From contig OZ282574.1 in assembly GCA_965641885.1 (NCBI GenBank), forward strand, positions 3,348,001 to 3,412,000: DNA of 64,000 nucleotides, written 5' to 3'. The position numbers were made by a program, and so were the translations under genes. The notes below the pieces were generated by a model. It had not been told where the DNA came from, made no database searches, and saw only the letters and a program-made list of their open reading frames with translations. Below are positions 42,775 through 52,038 of the stretch, in pieces; the stretch's first letter is position 1; every line of letters starts with the position of its first letter. This stretch comes from Pseudophaeobacter sp965641885. GTDB lineage: Bacteria; Pseudomonadota; Alphaproteobacteria; Rhodobacterales; Rhodobacteraceae.

Positions 42775-42776
42775 AC

Positions 42777-43283
42777 ATGGTAATCCTTGCCGGATCGGCT
42801 GAGGTTGCCCGCTGGTTTTTGCCCTTTGTGCTGCCGCTGTGTTTTGCGGCCGCCTATACCGATCTCAGCAGCATGCGGATCCCCAACTGGATCAATGACA
42901 GTCTGGGCGCGCTCTATGTGATCCTTGGGCTGTTTATTATGCCGACCTGGGCCGACTATGGCTGGCACCTGCTGCATCTGCCCATTGGCATTGCCTTTGG
43001 CTTTTTGTTCTTTACCGCTGGCGTAATGGGCGCAGGCGATGCCAAATTTATTGGTGCTGCCGCGCCATTGGTGGTGCTTGCCGATTTGCCTGCCCTGGTG
43101 GTCATCTACACCGCCAATCTGCTCGCGGCCTTTGCCACCCATCGTCTGGTCAAATACACGCCCCTGCGCAAACTGGCGCCAGACTGGCAAAGCTGGAGCG
43201 TCGGCAACAAGTTCCCCATGGGGTTTAGCCTTGGCGGCACCCTGGCGATCTACCTGATCCTGGTCGCCTGTTTCGGGCGCTAG
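42777..43283 (+). CDS. cpaA: Prepilin peptidase CpaA (TadV)
   Basis: A 168-residue A24-family aspartic protease that removes the Flp leader peptide. The two catalytic Asp are Asp29 (AAYTDLSSMRIPNWIND) and Asp88 in the GxGD motif (MGAGDAKFIGAA). Six hydrophobic segments are visible, and the N-terminal methylase domain of larger PilD enzymes is absent, as is normal for TadV. A 14-base palindrome GGGCGCTAGCGCCC (43275-43288) spans its stop codon. Confidence 0.93.
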   Translation: MVILAGSAEVARWFLPFVLPLCFAAAYTDLSSMRIPNWINDSLGALYVILGLFIMPTWADYGWHLLHLPIGIAFGFLFFTAGVMGAGDAKFIGAAAPLVVLADLPALVVIYTANLLAAFATHRLVKYTPLRKLAPDWQSWSVGNKFPMGFSLGGTLAIYLILVACFGR

Positions 43284-43602
43284 CGCCCCAAAACAGATCC
43301 GAAGCGCAAGTCTCAAGCTCACCTCTGCGCAGGTGGCGACATTTGCAAAGTTTGGTCTGTGTCCCAACAGCGGCCTTTCATGTAGTCTGCGGCGAAAGTC
43401 GGCAATGAGCCCAGTTTGACGTTTTTCTGTGCCGCAGCGAATGTCTGGTTCGGGAAAACTAATAGTTACCATGCGGAAATTCGGTCCTTAGCGGCGACCA
43501 ATGCCGTCAGCAGAAAAGTGCGGCCTTCAGCAAATAGGGCCAAAAGTGCTATCCTGCACCATCTGCATTTTCACAGGCGTTGGGGTAAAACCAAGACCCC
43601 CG
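43284..43602. other. Non-coding left edge of the oxoproline island
   Basis: A 319-base stretch between convergent genes. It has no good coding frame, and reads like decayed sequence (AAAACTAATAGTTACC, 'gccgcagcgaatgtctgg'). It is the left boundary of the lower-GC minus-strand cluster at 43603-52038. I find no integrase, IS end or tRNA that would explain an insertion. Confidence 0.5.
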
Positions 43603-46600
43603 CTAAGGACTGCCAAACCCACCACCGCCCGGAGACTTGAGGACGAACACATCATCAAGCGACATTTTGGCTTCGTCATTGCCTTTCAGTTGCTCGGTCG
43701 TCCCGTTTGCCCGTTGAATACTGTTTTCTCCGATGGCGCCGGCACCGCCACCCTGTGCGCCATGTGGTGGAATTTTACGATGGGAGGAGAGCACTGTTAC
43801 CGTCGTTGTTTCCAGAAAACGCAAGCGTCTTGTGGTCCCGTCGCCACCGCTGAATTTGCCGACCCCGCCGGACCCTTTGCGTATCGAAAATTCATCAAGA
43901 CGCACTGGAAAACGGGTCTCCAAGACTTCGGGATCTGTCATGCGTGTGTTTGTCATATGGCTGTGCACCGCACTTGTGCCATCAAAACCATCCCCCGCGC
44001 CGGTTCCCCCGCAGATGGTCTCATAATTCTGGTAGGTGTCGTTGCCGTATACGAAATTGTTCATTGTGCCCTGACTTGCTGCGATGACGCCCAAGGCACC
44101 GTATAGCGTGTCAGCGATTGCCTGACTAACCTCTGTGTTGCCGGAAATGACCGCAGCCGGTGCATCCGGATTGATCATGCTCCCCTTCGGGACAACAAGG
44201 GCAAGGGGCTTCAGGCAGCCTTCGTTCATTGGGATGTCATTGCCTACCAAAGTGCGGAACACATACAGCACGACAGCACGACAAATCGCCAGCGGGGCAT
44301 TATAGTTCCATTCATTTTGGCGAGACGTGCCCGTGAAATCGATCGTAGCAGACCGATCGCGTTTATTCACCGTGATCGCAACTTGGATCTGGTCACCGCT
44401 GTCGAGGGGGTAAGTGAAATTACAGTCGTGAAGAACGTCAAGAACGCAGCGCACGCTTTCTTCGGCATTGTCTTGAACATAACCCATGTAGGCGTGCACC
44501 GTTTGTGCGCCGAATTGGGTTGTGATTTTTTGCAATTCCTTCAAGCCAGTCGTGTTCGCCGCGATCTGCGCAGAAAGGTCAGCCATATTCTGATCGATAT
44601 TGCGGCAAGGGTACGTCCCTGATGCCAACAGTTCGCGCGTTTCCACATTGCGAAGCTGCCCTTGCTTCACCAGCAAGAAGTTATCAATCAAAACGCCTTC
44701 TTCCTCGATTGTTCTGCTGTCAGGTGGGGCAGACCCGGGCGTCTTGCCTCCGATGTCGGCATGATGCCCGCGGCTGGCAACGGTATACAAAATCCGCGCG
44801 CCCGCTTGATCGAACACTGGCGTAATGACAGTGACATCGGGCAGGTGCGTGCCGCCGTTGAAAGGATTGTTCATCATGAACACATCACCGGGGCGAATTT
44901 TACCTTTGTTCTGGGCCAGAATGACGCGGACACTTTCTGACATTGACCCTAGATGGACAGGAACATGGGGGGCATTGGCCACAAGATCGCCGTTTGAATC
45001 AAAGATTGCACAAGAGAAATCATAGCGCTCTTTGATGTTCACAGAATACGCCGTGTTGGCGAGGGTCGCGCCCATTTGGTCGGCGATTGACATGAACAGG
45101 TTGTTGAATACCTCCAACATTACCGGATCAACTTTGGTACCGATGGCCTCTTGCCTTGCAACTGGGGTGGTCCGTCTCAACACCAGACATCCCCCCTTGA
45201 CGCACTCGGCTTGCCACCCTTGTTCCAAAATATTGGTACCTGTGGGTTCGGTCATGATCGCGGGGCCATGTACCACGTCGCCTTTCTGCATTTCGGTGCG
45301 GTCAACGATTTGCGTTGTGTGTTGCGCTCCATCTGACCACATTTGCGTGGTGCGCGAAGGCGTCGCCGCCATTATTTCTTGGCCAAGTGTTACGGTCTCA
45401 CCGGTCTTTCCGATTGCTTCTGCAGAGAGAATTTCGATGACCAGTTCAGCGCCTTGCGGCACAAAACCGAACCGCTGATCGTGCGCGGTCTCAAAGGCTT
45501 TGGTCATTTCCTGTTGCGTTCCGAATGGAACCTCGAGGGTTTGTTGTGCCCCCGAAGGACGGATATGGGCGACCCTTACGATGCTGATGTCGGGGTCGTA
45601 TATGCCTTGGCTGTTCACTTCGGCCCGCGCATCTGTGCAAAGCGCGTCCAAGACCAAACGGGCTGCATCACCCTCGTGGATGCTTTTGCCAAATTGGTTT
45701 TCGCGCATGGCACGCACATCGGCCAAACCCATCCCAAACGCCGATAGAACACCTGCGAATGGATGGATAAAGACACTTTCCATTCCCAAAGCATCCGCAA
45801 CCAGACAGGCATGCTGCCCCCCCGCGCCGCCAAAGCAGTTCATCGTGTATTTTGTCACGTCATAGCCGCGCTGCACGCTGATCTTTTTGATCGCATTCGC
45901 CATGTTTTCGACTGCAATGCGCAGGAAACCTTGGGCGATTTCTTCGACAGAAAGGCCTCCGCCGATTTCTACCGCTATCGTTTGGAATTTATGGCGCACG
46001 GCATCCACATCAAGGGGTTGGTCGGCATTCGGGCCAAACACGGGCGGGAACAGATCCGGTTGCAACTTGCCTAGCAGGACGTTGCAGTCGGTGACCGTCA
46101 AGGGGCCACCGCGTCGATAGGCGGCGGGGCCGGGGTTGGCGCCAGCGCTTTCGGGGCCGACTTGCATCCGCCCGTCGCGGTAGGACAGGATCGATCCGCC
46201 CCCCGCTGCGACCGTGTGGATCGACATCATAGGTGCGCGCATCCGTACGCCTGCGACTTCGGTCTCAAAGCTGCGTTCGAATTCGCCTGCGTAGTGACAA
46301 ACGTCTGTGGAAGTGCCGCCCATATCAAAGCCGATCAGCTTGTCAAAACCATGCTCACGCGCGGTGCTGACCATCCCGACGACACCGCCCGCTGGCCCTG
46401 ACAAGATTGCGTCGCGCCCTTCAAACAAGGACGCGTCCGTCAGCCCCCCGTTCGAGCGCATGAACATCAGCCGTTCACACCCGCCCTTATCTGCCCCCAG
46501 CGCATCTGCAACCTGACTGACGTAGCGGCGCAGGATCGGAGAGAGGTATGCGTCAACCACAGCCGTGTCCCCGCGCGAAACAAGCTTGATCAAAGGACTT

Positions 46601-47178
46601 GCTTCGTGGCTGAGCGACACTTGGTCAAAGCCCGATTGGCGGGCCATATCCCCGATCTGTTGTTCGTGCTCTGCAAACCGGTAGCTGTGCATCAAGGCCA
46701 CAGCAACAGAGCGATAGCCTTGCGCGTGTGCTTGGGACAATGCTGCGCGGGTTTTTGCGGCGTCCAGCGCACAGATGATTGTGCCGTCGGCCGCGACCCG
46801 TTCGTCGACCTCGATCACATCTTCGTACAACAGTTCGGGCAGCTGGATATTCAGATCGAACAATCGCGGTCTGTTCTGGAATCCGATGCGCAGCAGATCC
46901 CCCATGCCCTTTGTGATCAACAGCAAGGTGCGTTCGCCTTTGCGCTCAAGCAGCGCGTTGGTGGCAACCGTTGTCCCCATTTTCACAGCTCTGATGAGGC
47001 CTTTGGGGATCGGGTCACTTGCCCCAAGACCCAGCAATGCACGAATTCCGTGGACGGCGGCGTCGACGTAAACTTCAGGGTTCTCGGACAATAACTTGTG
47101 GGTGCGCAACGCCCCTTCGGGTGTTTTCGCTACGATATCGGTAAACGTGCCCCCGCGGTCGACCCAAAATTGCCACAT
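43603..47178 (-). CDS. Fused hydantoinase A/B protein, 5-oxoprolinase type
   Basis: A 1191-residue cytoplasmic enzyme. The HyuA half (1 to about 670) starts MWQFWVDRGGTFTDIVAKT and has the actin-like ATP motif IGFDMGGTSTDVCHYAG near 295. The HyuB half begins about residue 676 (GTKVDPVMLEVFNNLFMSIA) and has PHVPVHLGSMSESVRVILAQ and MMNNPFNGGTHLPDVTVITP. Single-chain A-B fusions of this length hydrolyse 5-oxoproline to glutamate with ATP, but some act on hydantoins or other lactams. GGAG seven bases before the ATG at 47178 fixes the start. Confidence 0.9.
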   Translation of the reverse strand: MWQFWVDRGGTFTDIVAKTPEGALRTHKLLSENPEVYVDAAVHGIRALLGLGASDPIPKGLIRAVKMGTTVATNALLERKGERTLLLITKGMGDLLRIGFQNRPRLFDLNIQLPELLYEDVIEVDERVAADGTIICALDAAKTRAALSQAHAQGYRSVAVALMHSYRFAEHEQQIGDMARQSGFDQVSLSHEASPLIKLVSRGDTAVVDAYLSPILRRYVSQVADALGADKGGCERLMFMRSNGGLTDASLFEGRDAILSGPAGGVVGMVSTAREHGFDKLIGFDMGGTSTDVCHYAGEFERSFETEVAGVRMRAPMMSIHTVAAGGGSILSYRDGRMQVGPESAGANPGPAAYRRGGPLTVTDCNVLLGKLQPDLFPPVFGPNADQPLDVDAVRHKFQTIAVEIGGGLSVEEIAQGFLRIAVENMANAIKKISVQRGYDVTKYTMNCFGGAGGQHACLVADALGMESVFIHPFAGVLSAFGMGLADVRAMRENQFGKSIHEGDAARLVLDALCTDARAEVNSQGIYDPDISIVRVAHIRPSGAQQTLEVPFGTQQEMTKAFETAHDQRFGFVPQGAELVIEILSAEAIGKTGETVTLGQEIMAATPSRTTQMWSDGAQHTTQIVDRTEMQKGDVVHGPAIMTEPTGTNILEQGWQAECVKGGCLVLRRTTPVARQEAIGTKVDPVMLEVFNNLFMSIADQMGATLANTAYSVNIKERYDFSCAIFDSNGDLVANAPHVPVHLGSMSESVRVILAQNKGKIRPGDVFMMNNPFNGGTHLPDVTVITPVFDQAGARILYTVASRGHHADIGGKTPGSAPPDSRTIEEEGVLIDNFLLVKQGQLRNVETRELLASGTYPCRNIDQNMADLSAQIAANTTGLKELQKITTQFGAQTVHAYMGYVQDNAEESVRCVLDVLHDCNFTYPLDSGDQIQVAITVNKRDRSATIDFTGTSRQNEWNYNAPLAICRAVVLYVFRTLVGNDIPMNEGCLKPLALVVPKGSMINPDAPAAVISGNTEVSQAIADTLYGALGVIAASQGTMNNFVYGNDTYQNYETICGGTGAGDGFDGTSAVHSHMTNTRMTDPEVLETRFPVRLDEFSIRKGSGGVGKFSGGDGTTRRLRFLETTTVTVLSSHRKIPPHGAQGGGAGAIGENSIQRANGTTEQLKGNDEAKMSLDDVFVLKSPGGGGFGSP

Positions 47179-47245
47179 GGCATAGCTCCTTCGTTTGCTG
47201 GCTTGCCAGCAGGTTTTCAAGTTCAAGAATTGGTGTTTGGCGGCG

Positions 47246-48529
47246 TTAGTAGAACAAGGACGGCAACCAAAGCGCGAGGTTCGGGAAGACCAGCAACAGG
47301 CCAAGCATCACAAACATGGTGACGACAAAGGGCAGCGCGCCTTTGATGACGTCGATCATCGGCCCGGATTTCCGGATGCCCTGAACGACGTACAGGTTAA
47401 TGCCGATGGGCGGCGTAATAAGGGCTGTTTCCAGCAAAACCATCAGCAGGATGCCAAACCAGACGGGATCAAAACCAAGAGCCACGACAATCGGTGTGAT
47501 CAACGGCGCCATCGTCAGCAGCATCGACAGCGTTTCCATAAAGCAACCGATGAGGATCAGGACAGCGACGATCATCAGCATCGTTTGCATCGGCGTCCAC
47601 CCAAGGCCGGTGACAAAGTCAGTCAGCGCTTGGGTCAGGCCGATAATGGACAGGACAAAGTTCAAGAACACCGCCGCGATAATGATCAGCATGATCATGG
47701 CGGTTGTGCGCATTGTGCCCTCGATTGCTTGGCGCATCATGTCGATAGACATTTTGCCGTTGATCAACGCCAGCAGCATGGACGCGACAACGCCGAGGGC
47801 TGCGGCCTCTGTCGGGGTTGCAAGGCCCGCATAGATGGACCCGACAACAACCACAAAGATGCCCATCGGCGGGATCAACGAAGGCAGGGCCCGCATCCGT
47901 TCGCCCCACGTATGGCGCAGTTTTTCGCCGCCCCATTCGGGTTTGATCATGCAAGCGATAACGATCGTGGCCATGAACAGCAGGGCAAGCAGGAAACCGG
48001 GGATAAAGCCTGCAAGATAAAGCTCGGGTACGGATGTGTTGGTCAGCAGTCCATACAGGATCAGGTTGATAGAAGGCGGGATCAGGATGCCCAAAGTGCC
48101 GCCCGCAGCCACAGTGCCAAGGAACAGGCTTTCGTTATATCCACGCTTTTCGATCTGGGGAACGGCGACGGTGCCGATTGTGGCAGCGGTGGCCACAGAT
48201 GACCCGGATGTCGCGGCAAAAAGCGCAGATGATCCGATGTTGGAATGCATCAACCCCCCCGGCAACCAGCCAACCCATTTGACGATACCGTCATACATCC
48301 GCTCCGTGATGCCTGCGCGCAGCAGGACTTCACCCATCAGGACAAACATCGGGATTGCGACCAGCAAAAAGTCCGTCGAGGTCTGCCACGCCATATCGGA
48401 AATGGCGCGGTGCAGCGGCATGGCGCTGTCGGTGAACTGCAAGATCAGACCGAGCCAACCAAGAGAGGCAGCAATCGGGACAGCAAGACCAATGAGGGCC
48501 AGTAAGATAAGAAGTGTTTTGATCAGCAT
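47246..48529 (-). CDS. dctM: TRAP transporter large permease DctM
   Basis: A 427-residue, roughly 12-helix inner-membrane subunit of a TRAP transporter. Typical stretches are AISDMAWQTSTDFLLVAIPM, GGLMHSNIGSSALFAATSGS, GAAAGGTLGILIPPSINLIL-like VAAGGTLGILIPPSINLILY, and MLLTMAPLITPIVVALGFDP. The ATG at 48529 lies 4 bases after the dctQ stop; the longer frame to 48565 would overlap dctQ. It moves the substrate with sodium. Confidence 0.93.
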   Translation of the reverse strand: MLIKTLLILLALIGLAVPIAASLGWLGLILQFTDSAMPLHRAISDMAWQTSTDFLLVAIPMFVLMGEVLLRAGITERMYDGIVKWVGWLPGGLMHSNIGSSALFAATSGSSVATAATIGTVAVPQIEKRGYNESLFLGTVAAGGTLGILIPPSINLILYGLLTNTSVPELYLAGFIPGFLLALLFMATIVIACMIKPEWGGEKLRHTWGERMRALPSLIPPMGIFVVVVGSIYAGLATPTEAAALGVVASMLLALINGKMSIDMMRQAIEGTMRTTAMIMLIIIAAVFLNFVLSIIGLTQALTDFVTGLGWTPMQTMLMIVAVLILIGCFMETLSMLLTMAPLITPIVVALGFDPVWFGILLMVLLETALITPPIGINLYVVQGIRKSGPMIDVIKGALPFVVTMFVMLGLLLVFPNLALWLPSLFY

Positions 48530-48533
48530 CAGA

Positions 48534-49097
48534 TTATACCGTCTCGTCTTGGATTTGTTCATCAAGGGATTTGACGCCGATTAGGTCCTGAGTGCCTGCC
48601 GCGTCACCCGCCATCATGCGTTTGATCGCGACAAGGCAGATCAGGGCCCCCGAAAAGACAAAGAACATCCACCCCAGCAGCCAAGGAATTTGAGGCAGCG
48701 CCAGTGGCACGCGCATTGGCGTAATGGAGCGAGACCCGTTTTGAAGCGTGTCGGCGACCATCGACCAGACGTTGTAGACCACCACAAAGGCAAAGCCGAT
48801 AAGCATCACCATTCCAAAGAGGTTGATGATGCCGTGCAGCGCCTTGGGGAAGGCCCCAAGCAAGGCGTCGACGCGAATGTGGGCGCGTTCAAACAGGGCA
48901 TATGACAGGGCGAGAGCTGTTGCGACGCCAAAGGCGTAGCCGGAAATTTCGTCCGCGCCACCGATAGAGAAATTGAAGACTTTGCGCAGGAAGACCTCGG
49001 CGGTGACGAGGAAGGCTGACATCACGATCAGCGATCCGCCCAACCATGTGAGCCAAAGGCTCAGAGTGCGCGTTTTGGTGAGCAGACGCTCTAACAT
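48534..49097 (-). CDS. dctQ: TRAP transporter small permease DctQ
   Basis: A 187-residue protein with four hydrophobic helices (about 15-38, 50-75, 90-115, 130-155) and the DctQ signature VFLRKVFNFSIGGADEISGYAF near residue 32. It partners DctM. It ends 4 bases before dctM and begins 80 bases after dctP, so the three are one transcript. Confidence 0.92.
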   Translation of the reverse strand: MLERLLTKTRTLSLWLTWLGGSLIVMSAFLVTAEVFLRKVFNFSIGGADEISGYAFGVATALALSYALFERAHIRVDALLGAFPKALHGIINLFGMVMLIGFAFVVVYNVWSMVADTLQNGSRSITPMRVPLALPQIPWLLGWMFFVFSGALICLVAIKRMMAGDAAGTQDLIGVKSLDEQIQDETV

Positions 49098-49177
49098 CGG
49101 GGAAATCCTGTGCGAAAGGAGAGAGGGGGATCTGAGCGGCGAAGGTCTGCCCGCCGCTCAGGAAGGAAGGCTTGCGC

Positions 49178-50215
49178 TTACTTGGAAGCGGCTGTCAGAC
49201 CCAAAATCGGACCAACGGTTTCGTTCCAGTTTGCCGCACACTCGGTCCCGCAACGCTCCGCCCAGCGGGCCAAAACAACGTCAGTCGCGATTGTGTCACG
49301 TGCTTTGAGATCAGCTTCGGACGGTTCAACCAACGTCATGGAACCTGCTTCGCCAATCGCACATTCGCCGCCTGTGATGCAGGAAATTGCAACGTCATCC
49401 TCGGTTGCTGTTTCGGCCCACATTGCGTCGGTCAAAGTTGCAATTTCGGTCTGAAGCAGCGTTTGCTGACCTTCGGACAGGCTGTTCCATTTATCCATGT
49501 TCATGGCACCAAAAGCGAGGCCCCAACCAACACGCAGGGTATAGGCATGCGTTGCAACCTGGTTCCATTTTGCGGTGTAGGCGGACATCGTGCCGGTGAT
49601 TGCGCAGTCAACAACGCCTTTTTCAAGCGCCGGAATAACTTCTGAGAAAGACACGGTGACAGATGTGCCGCCAACGCCTTCAACGAAATCGCCAAGCGTT
49701 GTGGAATAGACGCGGATTTTCTTGCCCTTGAGGTCTTCGATGCCGTTCACTTCGCCGTTGCACCACAAGGTCTGGCTTGGGAACGGGTACAGCATGAGGA
49801 GCTTGGCGTTGTAGATTTCTGCAAACGACTTTTCCAAAGTTGGATAATAGGCGTCTGATACTTTGCGCTGGGTGTCGATGTCTTGGGTCAGGGTGGACAA
49901 GTCAGCGCCTTCAAAGATCGCGTTTTCAGCGGCGACATATCCGGGCAAGCCAAAGGCGAAATCAAAGACACCGTTTTTGACCAGACGCATGATCTCGAAA
50001 CCTTTGAGACCAAGACCGGATTGGGATTGGATTTTGCCTACGATATTGCCATCGGAGGCTTCGCGCAGGCGCGTGTTAAAGAACGGTTCTTCGTGTTTCT
50101 GGAAGTTCGTCAGGCTGGACCATGTGCCAACGGCATTCAGCACGACGGGATCATCTGCAAGTGCTGCACTGGTGCTTAGGGCAAGGGCCGCAAGGGTCGC
50201 TGTTACTTTTTTCAT
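49178..50215 (-). CDS. dctP: TRAP transporter substrate-binding protein DctP
   Basis: A 345-residue periplasmic binding protein with signal peptide MKKVTATLAALALSTSAALA. Family segments are LWCNGEVNGIEDLKGKKIRV, VYSTTLGDFVEGVGGTSVTV (the Arg in KIRVY binds the ligand carboxylate), SEVIPALEKGVVDCAITGTM and YTLRVGWGLAFGAMNMDKWN. The ligand is probably a carboxylate; gene context suggests D-glutamate or 5-oxoproline. Its ATG overlaps the stop of the DUF1445 gene (ATGA), so translation is coupled. Confidence 0.92.
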   Translation of the reverse strand: MKKVTATLAALALSTSAALADDPVVLNAVGTWSSLTNFQKHEEPFFNTRLREASDGNIVGKIQSQSGLGLKGFEIMRLVKNGVFDFAFGLPGYVAAENAIFEGADLSTLTQDIDTQRKVSDAYYPTLEKSFAEIYNAKLLMLYPFPSQTLWCNGEVNGIEDLKGKKIRVYSTTLGDFVEGVGGTSVTVSFSEVIPALEKGVVDCAITGTMSAYTAKWNQVATHAYTLRVGWGLAFGAMNMDKWNSLSEGQQTLLQTEIATLTDAMWAETATEDDVAISCITGGECAIGEAGSMTLVEPSEADLKARDTIATDVVLARWAERCGTECAANWNETVGPILGLTAASK

Positions 50216-51066
50216 ATCTTCTCTCCAAGTTGGTCGTTTCTAGTTTTTGGTTGTAGGATGGTGGTTTCTGCATCTTCGGCCACGTCAGCGATCAGCATGT
50301 GGCCTGGGGAATGGGTGATGCAGAGTGGTAATCTCGCGTCCAGCAGGACGTTTTGCGGGGTAACGCCGCAGGCCCAATAGACGGGGATTTCACCGTCTTT
50401 TATATCGACCGCGTCACCCCAATCCGGTTGGGACAGATCCTTGATCCCGATGTTTGCCGGATCACCGACGCAGATTGGGGCACCGTGTGCTTGGGGGAAA
50501 CGGGCGCTGATCTCGCGAGCTTGATCGACCTTTTCGGCGGGGATCGGGCGCATGGTCACGACCATTTTTCCAGCAAATGGACCTGCTGGCATCAGATCGA
50601 TGTTTGAACGGAACATCGGTACATTGCGCCCTGTTTCGATGTGGCGTACCGGAATTTTGTTGCGCAACAGCGCGTTTTCAAACGTGAAAGAACAGCCCAA
50701 AGCGACGGTAACCATATCGTCCGCCCACAGCGCTTGGATATCATCGACTTCGCCGGTCAAATTGCCGTTTTTGAACACCCGATATTTTGAAACATCCGTG
50801 CGGATGTCTATGTCATGGCCAAGCGTGGGCAAGAACGCATCGCCCGTGTCACTTACACCGACAACCGGACAGGGCTTGGGATTACGCTGGCAGAACCGCA
50901 GAAAATCCAAGGCGTACCGCTCAGGAAGAATAGCGAGGTTACATTGGAGCTTTCCCGGGGCGAGGCCCGCAGTATGACCTGTATAAGATCCACACCGAAT
51001 GGCCGCGCGAACCTCTTCGGGAGAAGACGTGACAAGATCAGAATATGCAGTGGCTTGTAAGGTCAT
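50212..51066 (-). CDS. DUF1445 protein, D-glutamate cyclase family
   Basis: A 284-residue member of the DUF1445 family (often annotated 'putative hydro-lyase', whose mammalian relative is D-glutamate cyclase, converting D-glutamate to 5-oxo-D-proline). Family stretches are RCGSYTGHTAGLAPGKLQCN, CPVVGVSDTGD, ALGCSFTFENALLRNKIPVR, RHIETGRNVPMFRSNIDL, MVVTMRPIPAEKVDQA and THSPGHMLIADV. The ATG at 51066 is preferred to the GTG at 51096. It is the first gene of the transport-catabolic operon, followed by dctP, dctQ, dctM and the oxoprolinase. Confidence 0.88.
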   Translation of the reverse strand: MTLQATAYSDLVTSSPEEVRAAIRCGSYTGHTAGLAPGKLQCNLAILPERYALDFLRFCQRNPKPCPVVGVSDTGDAFLPTLGHDIDIRTDVSKYRVFKNGNLTGEVDDIQALWADDMVTVALGCSFTFENALLRNKIPVRHIETGRNVPMFRSNIDLMPAGPFAGKMVVTMRPIPAEKVDQAREISARFPQAHGAPICVGDPANIGIKDLSQPDWGDAVDIKDGEIPVYWACGVTPQNVLLDARLPLCITHSPGHMLIADVAEDAETTILQPKTRNDQLGEKI

Positions 51067-51159
51067 GAGGAACGCCTGTGATGTGTGTGAAAACACTCCA
51101 CCGTTACGTCAATTCATGCAAATTATCATTATGTATCAAGTCTGATAGATTTTTTGAAA

Positions 51160-52038
51160 CTACCGTGGGTGTGAGAAATCCCATTCCTGGGCGACACTTT
51201 TTGCAATTTCTGCACTGTTTTCAACAAGGAAGCTGCGCGGTTCTGACAAGTATGATGCTGTGAACACCAGAGGCTGAGGGCGAAACCCGGGATCGAATTC
51301 AATGATCTGTCCGGACTTCAAGAAATCTTCGGCCAATGCGCGCGGGTAAGGGCCGACAGCGATTCCCGCTGCAATCATCTTGAGGCTGGCCGACAGGGAG
51401 GCAGATGCATAGACCCGAATTTGTGGCCCGATCCTGCGGGACAATTCGGCCATCAATTCGCGGTAGGGACGGGTTTGGCTTGAATAGGAGATGACAGGAA
51501 TGGCACCTAAATCGGTCTCTTTGTTCTGCGTCGAGCGATACCAATGCAGATCAAATGGCGGGAGTTCGACATTCTCGACAGAAAACTCCGAGACCGGCCC
51601 CATCAAGAACACAAGGTCCAGTCGGCGCTCCAATAAAGCGGCGCGCAGATTCAAGGAAATATCGACCGTAAGATCAACGTTGACCCTTGGGTATTTCATG
51701 CTGAAAGCTTTCAGAAACTCTGGCAACCACGCTTGCGCAATCGTTTCAGACGCACCAACCCGAAACAGCCCCTCGGTTTCAGATGGGTTTGCGACGCGCT
51801 GTTTGATTTCTTCTTCAACAAACAACATTTGTTCCGCGTATGATAAAAGCAGTGCCCCGTGCTGTGTCAGCACAACATCTCCTTGACCACGCTCAAACAG
51901 CGGCACGCGAAGCTCGTCTTCAAGTTTGGAAATTCGCGTGGAGACAGCGGGTTGCGAAAGATGCAATCGCTCGGCTGCTTTGCGGAAGCCACCAAGGCGC
52001 GCTACCCAAAGGAATGTTCTGATTTGATCAAAGGTCAT
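51160..52038 (-). CDS. LysR family transcriptional regulator
   Basis: A 292-residue LysR-type regulator. The winged helix-turn-helix is at residues 3-62 (FDQIRTFLWVARLGGFRKAA, ERLHLSQPAVSTRISKLEDE), followed by the substrate-binding domain. It lies directly upstream of the DUF1445 operon in the same orientation, with 93 bases between, so it is the likely local regulator. The intergenic bases 51067-51159 are AT-rich and would carry its target sites. Its own promoter lies in 52039-52494. Confidence 0.93.
   Translation of the reverse strand: MTFDQIRTFLWVARLGGFRKAAERLHLSQPAVSTRISKLEDELRVPLFERGQGDVVLTQHGALLLSYAEQMLFVEEEIKQRVANPSETEGLFRVGASETIAQAWLPEFLKAFSMKYPRVNVDLTVDISLNLRAALLERRLDLVFLMGPVSEFSVENVELPPFDLHWYRSTQNKETDLGAIPVISYSSQTRPYRELMAELSRRIGPQIRVYASASLSASLKMIAAGIAVGPYPRALAEDFLKSGQIIEFDPGFRPQPLVFTASYLSEPRSFLVENSAEIAKSVAQEWDFSHPR

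Noticed and set aside
43275..43288. Palindrome GGGCGCTAGCGCCC at the cpaA stop as a recombination or insertion site
   Set aside because: It is short, GC-rich and self-complementary by chance expectation in this composition, and no matching copy occurs at the other island edge.
47195..48202. 335-codon plus-strand open frame rich in Gln, His and Asp
   Set aside because: Antisense shadow of the dctM gene; the composition is typical of reversed membrane-protein codons.
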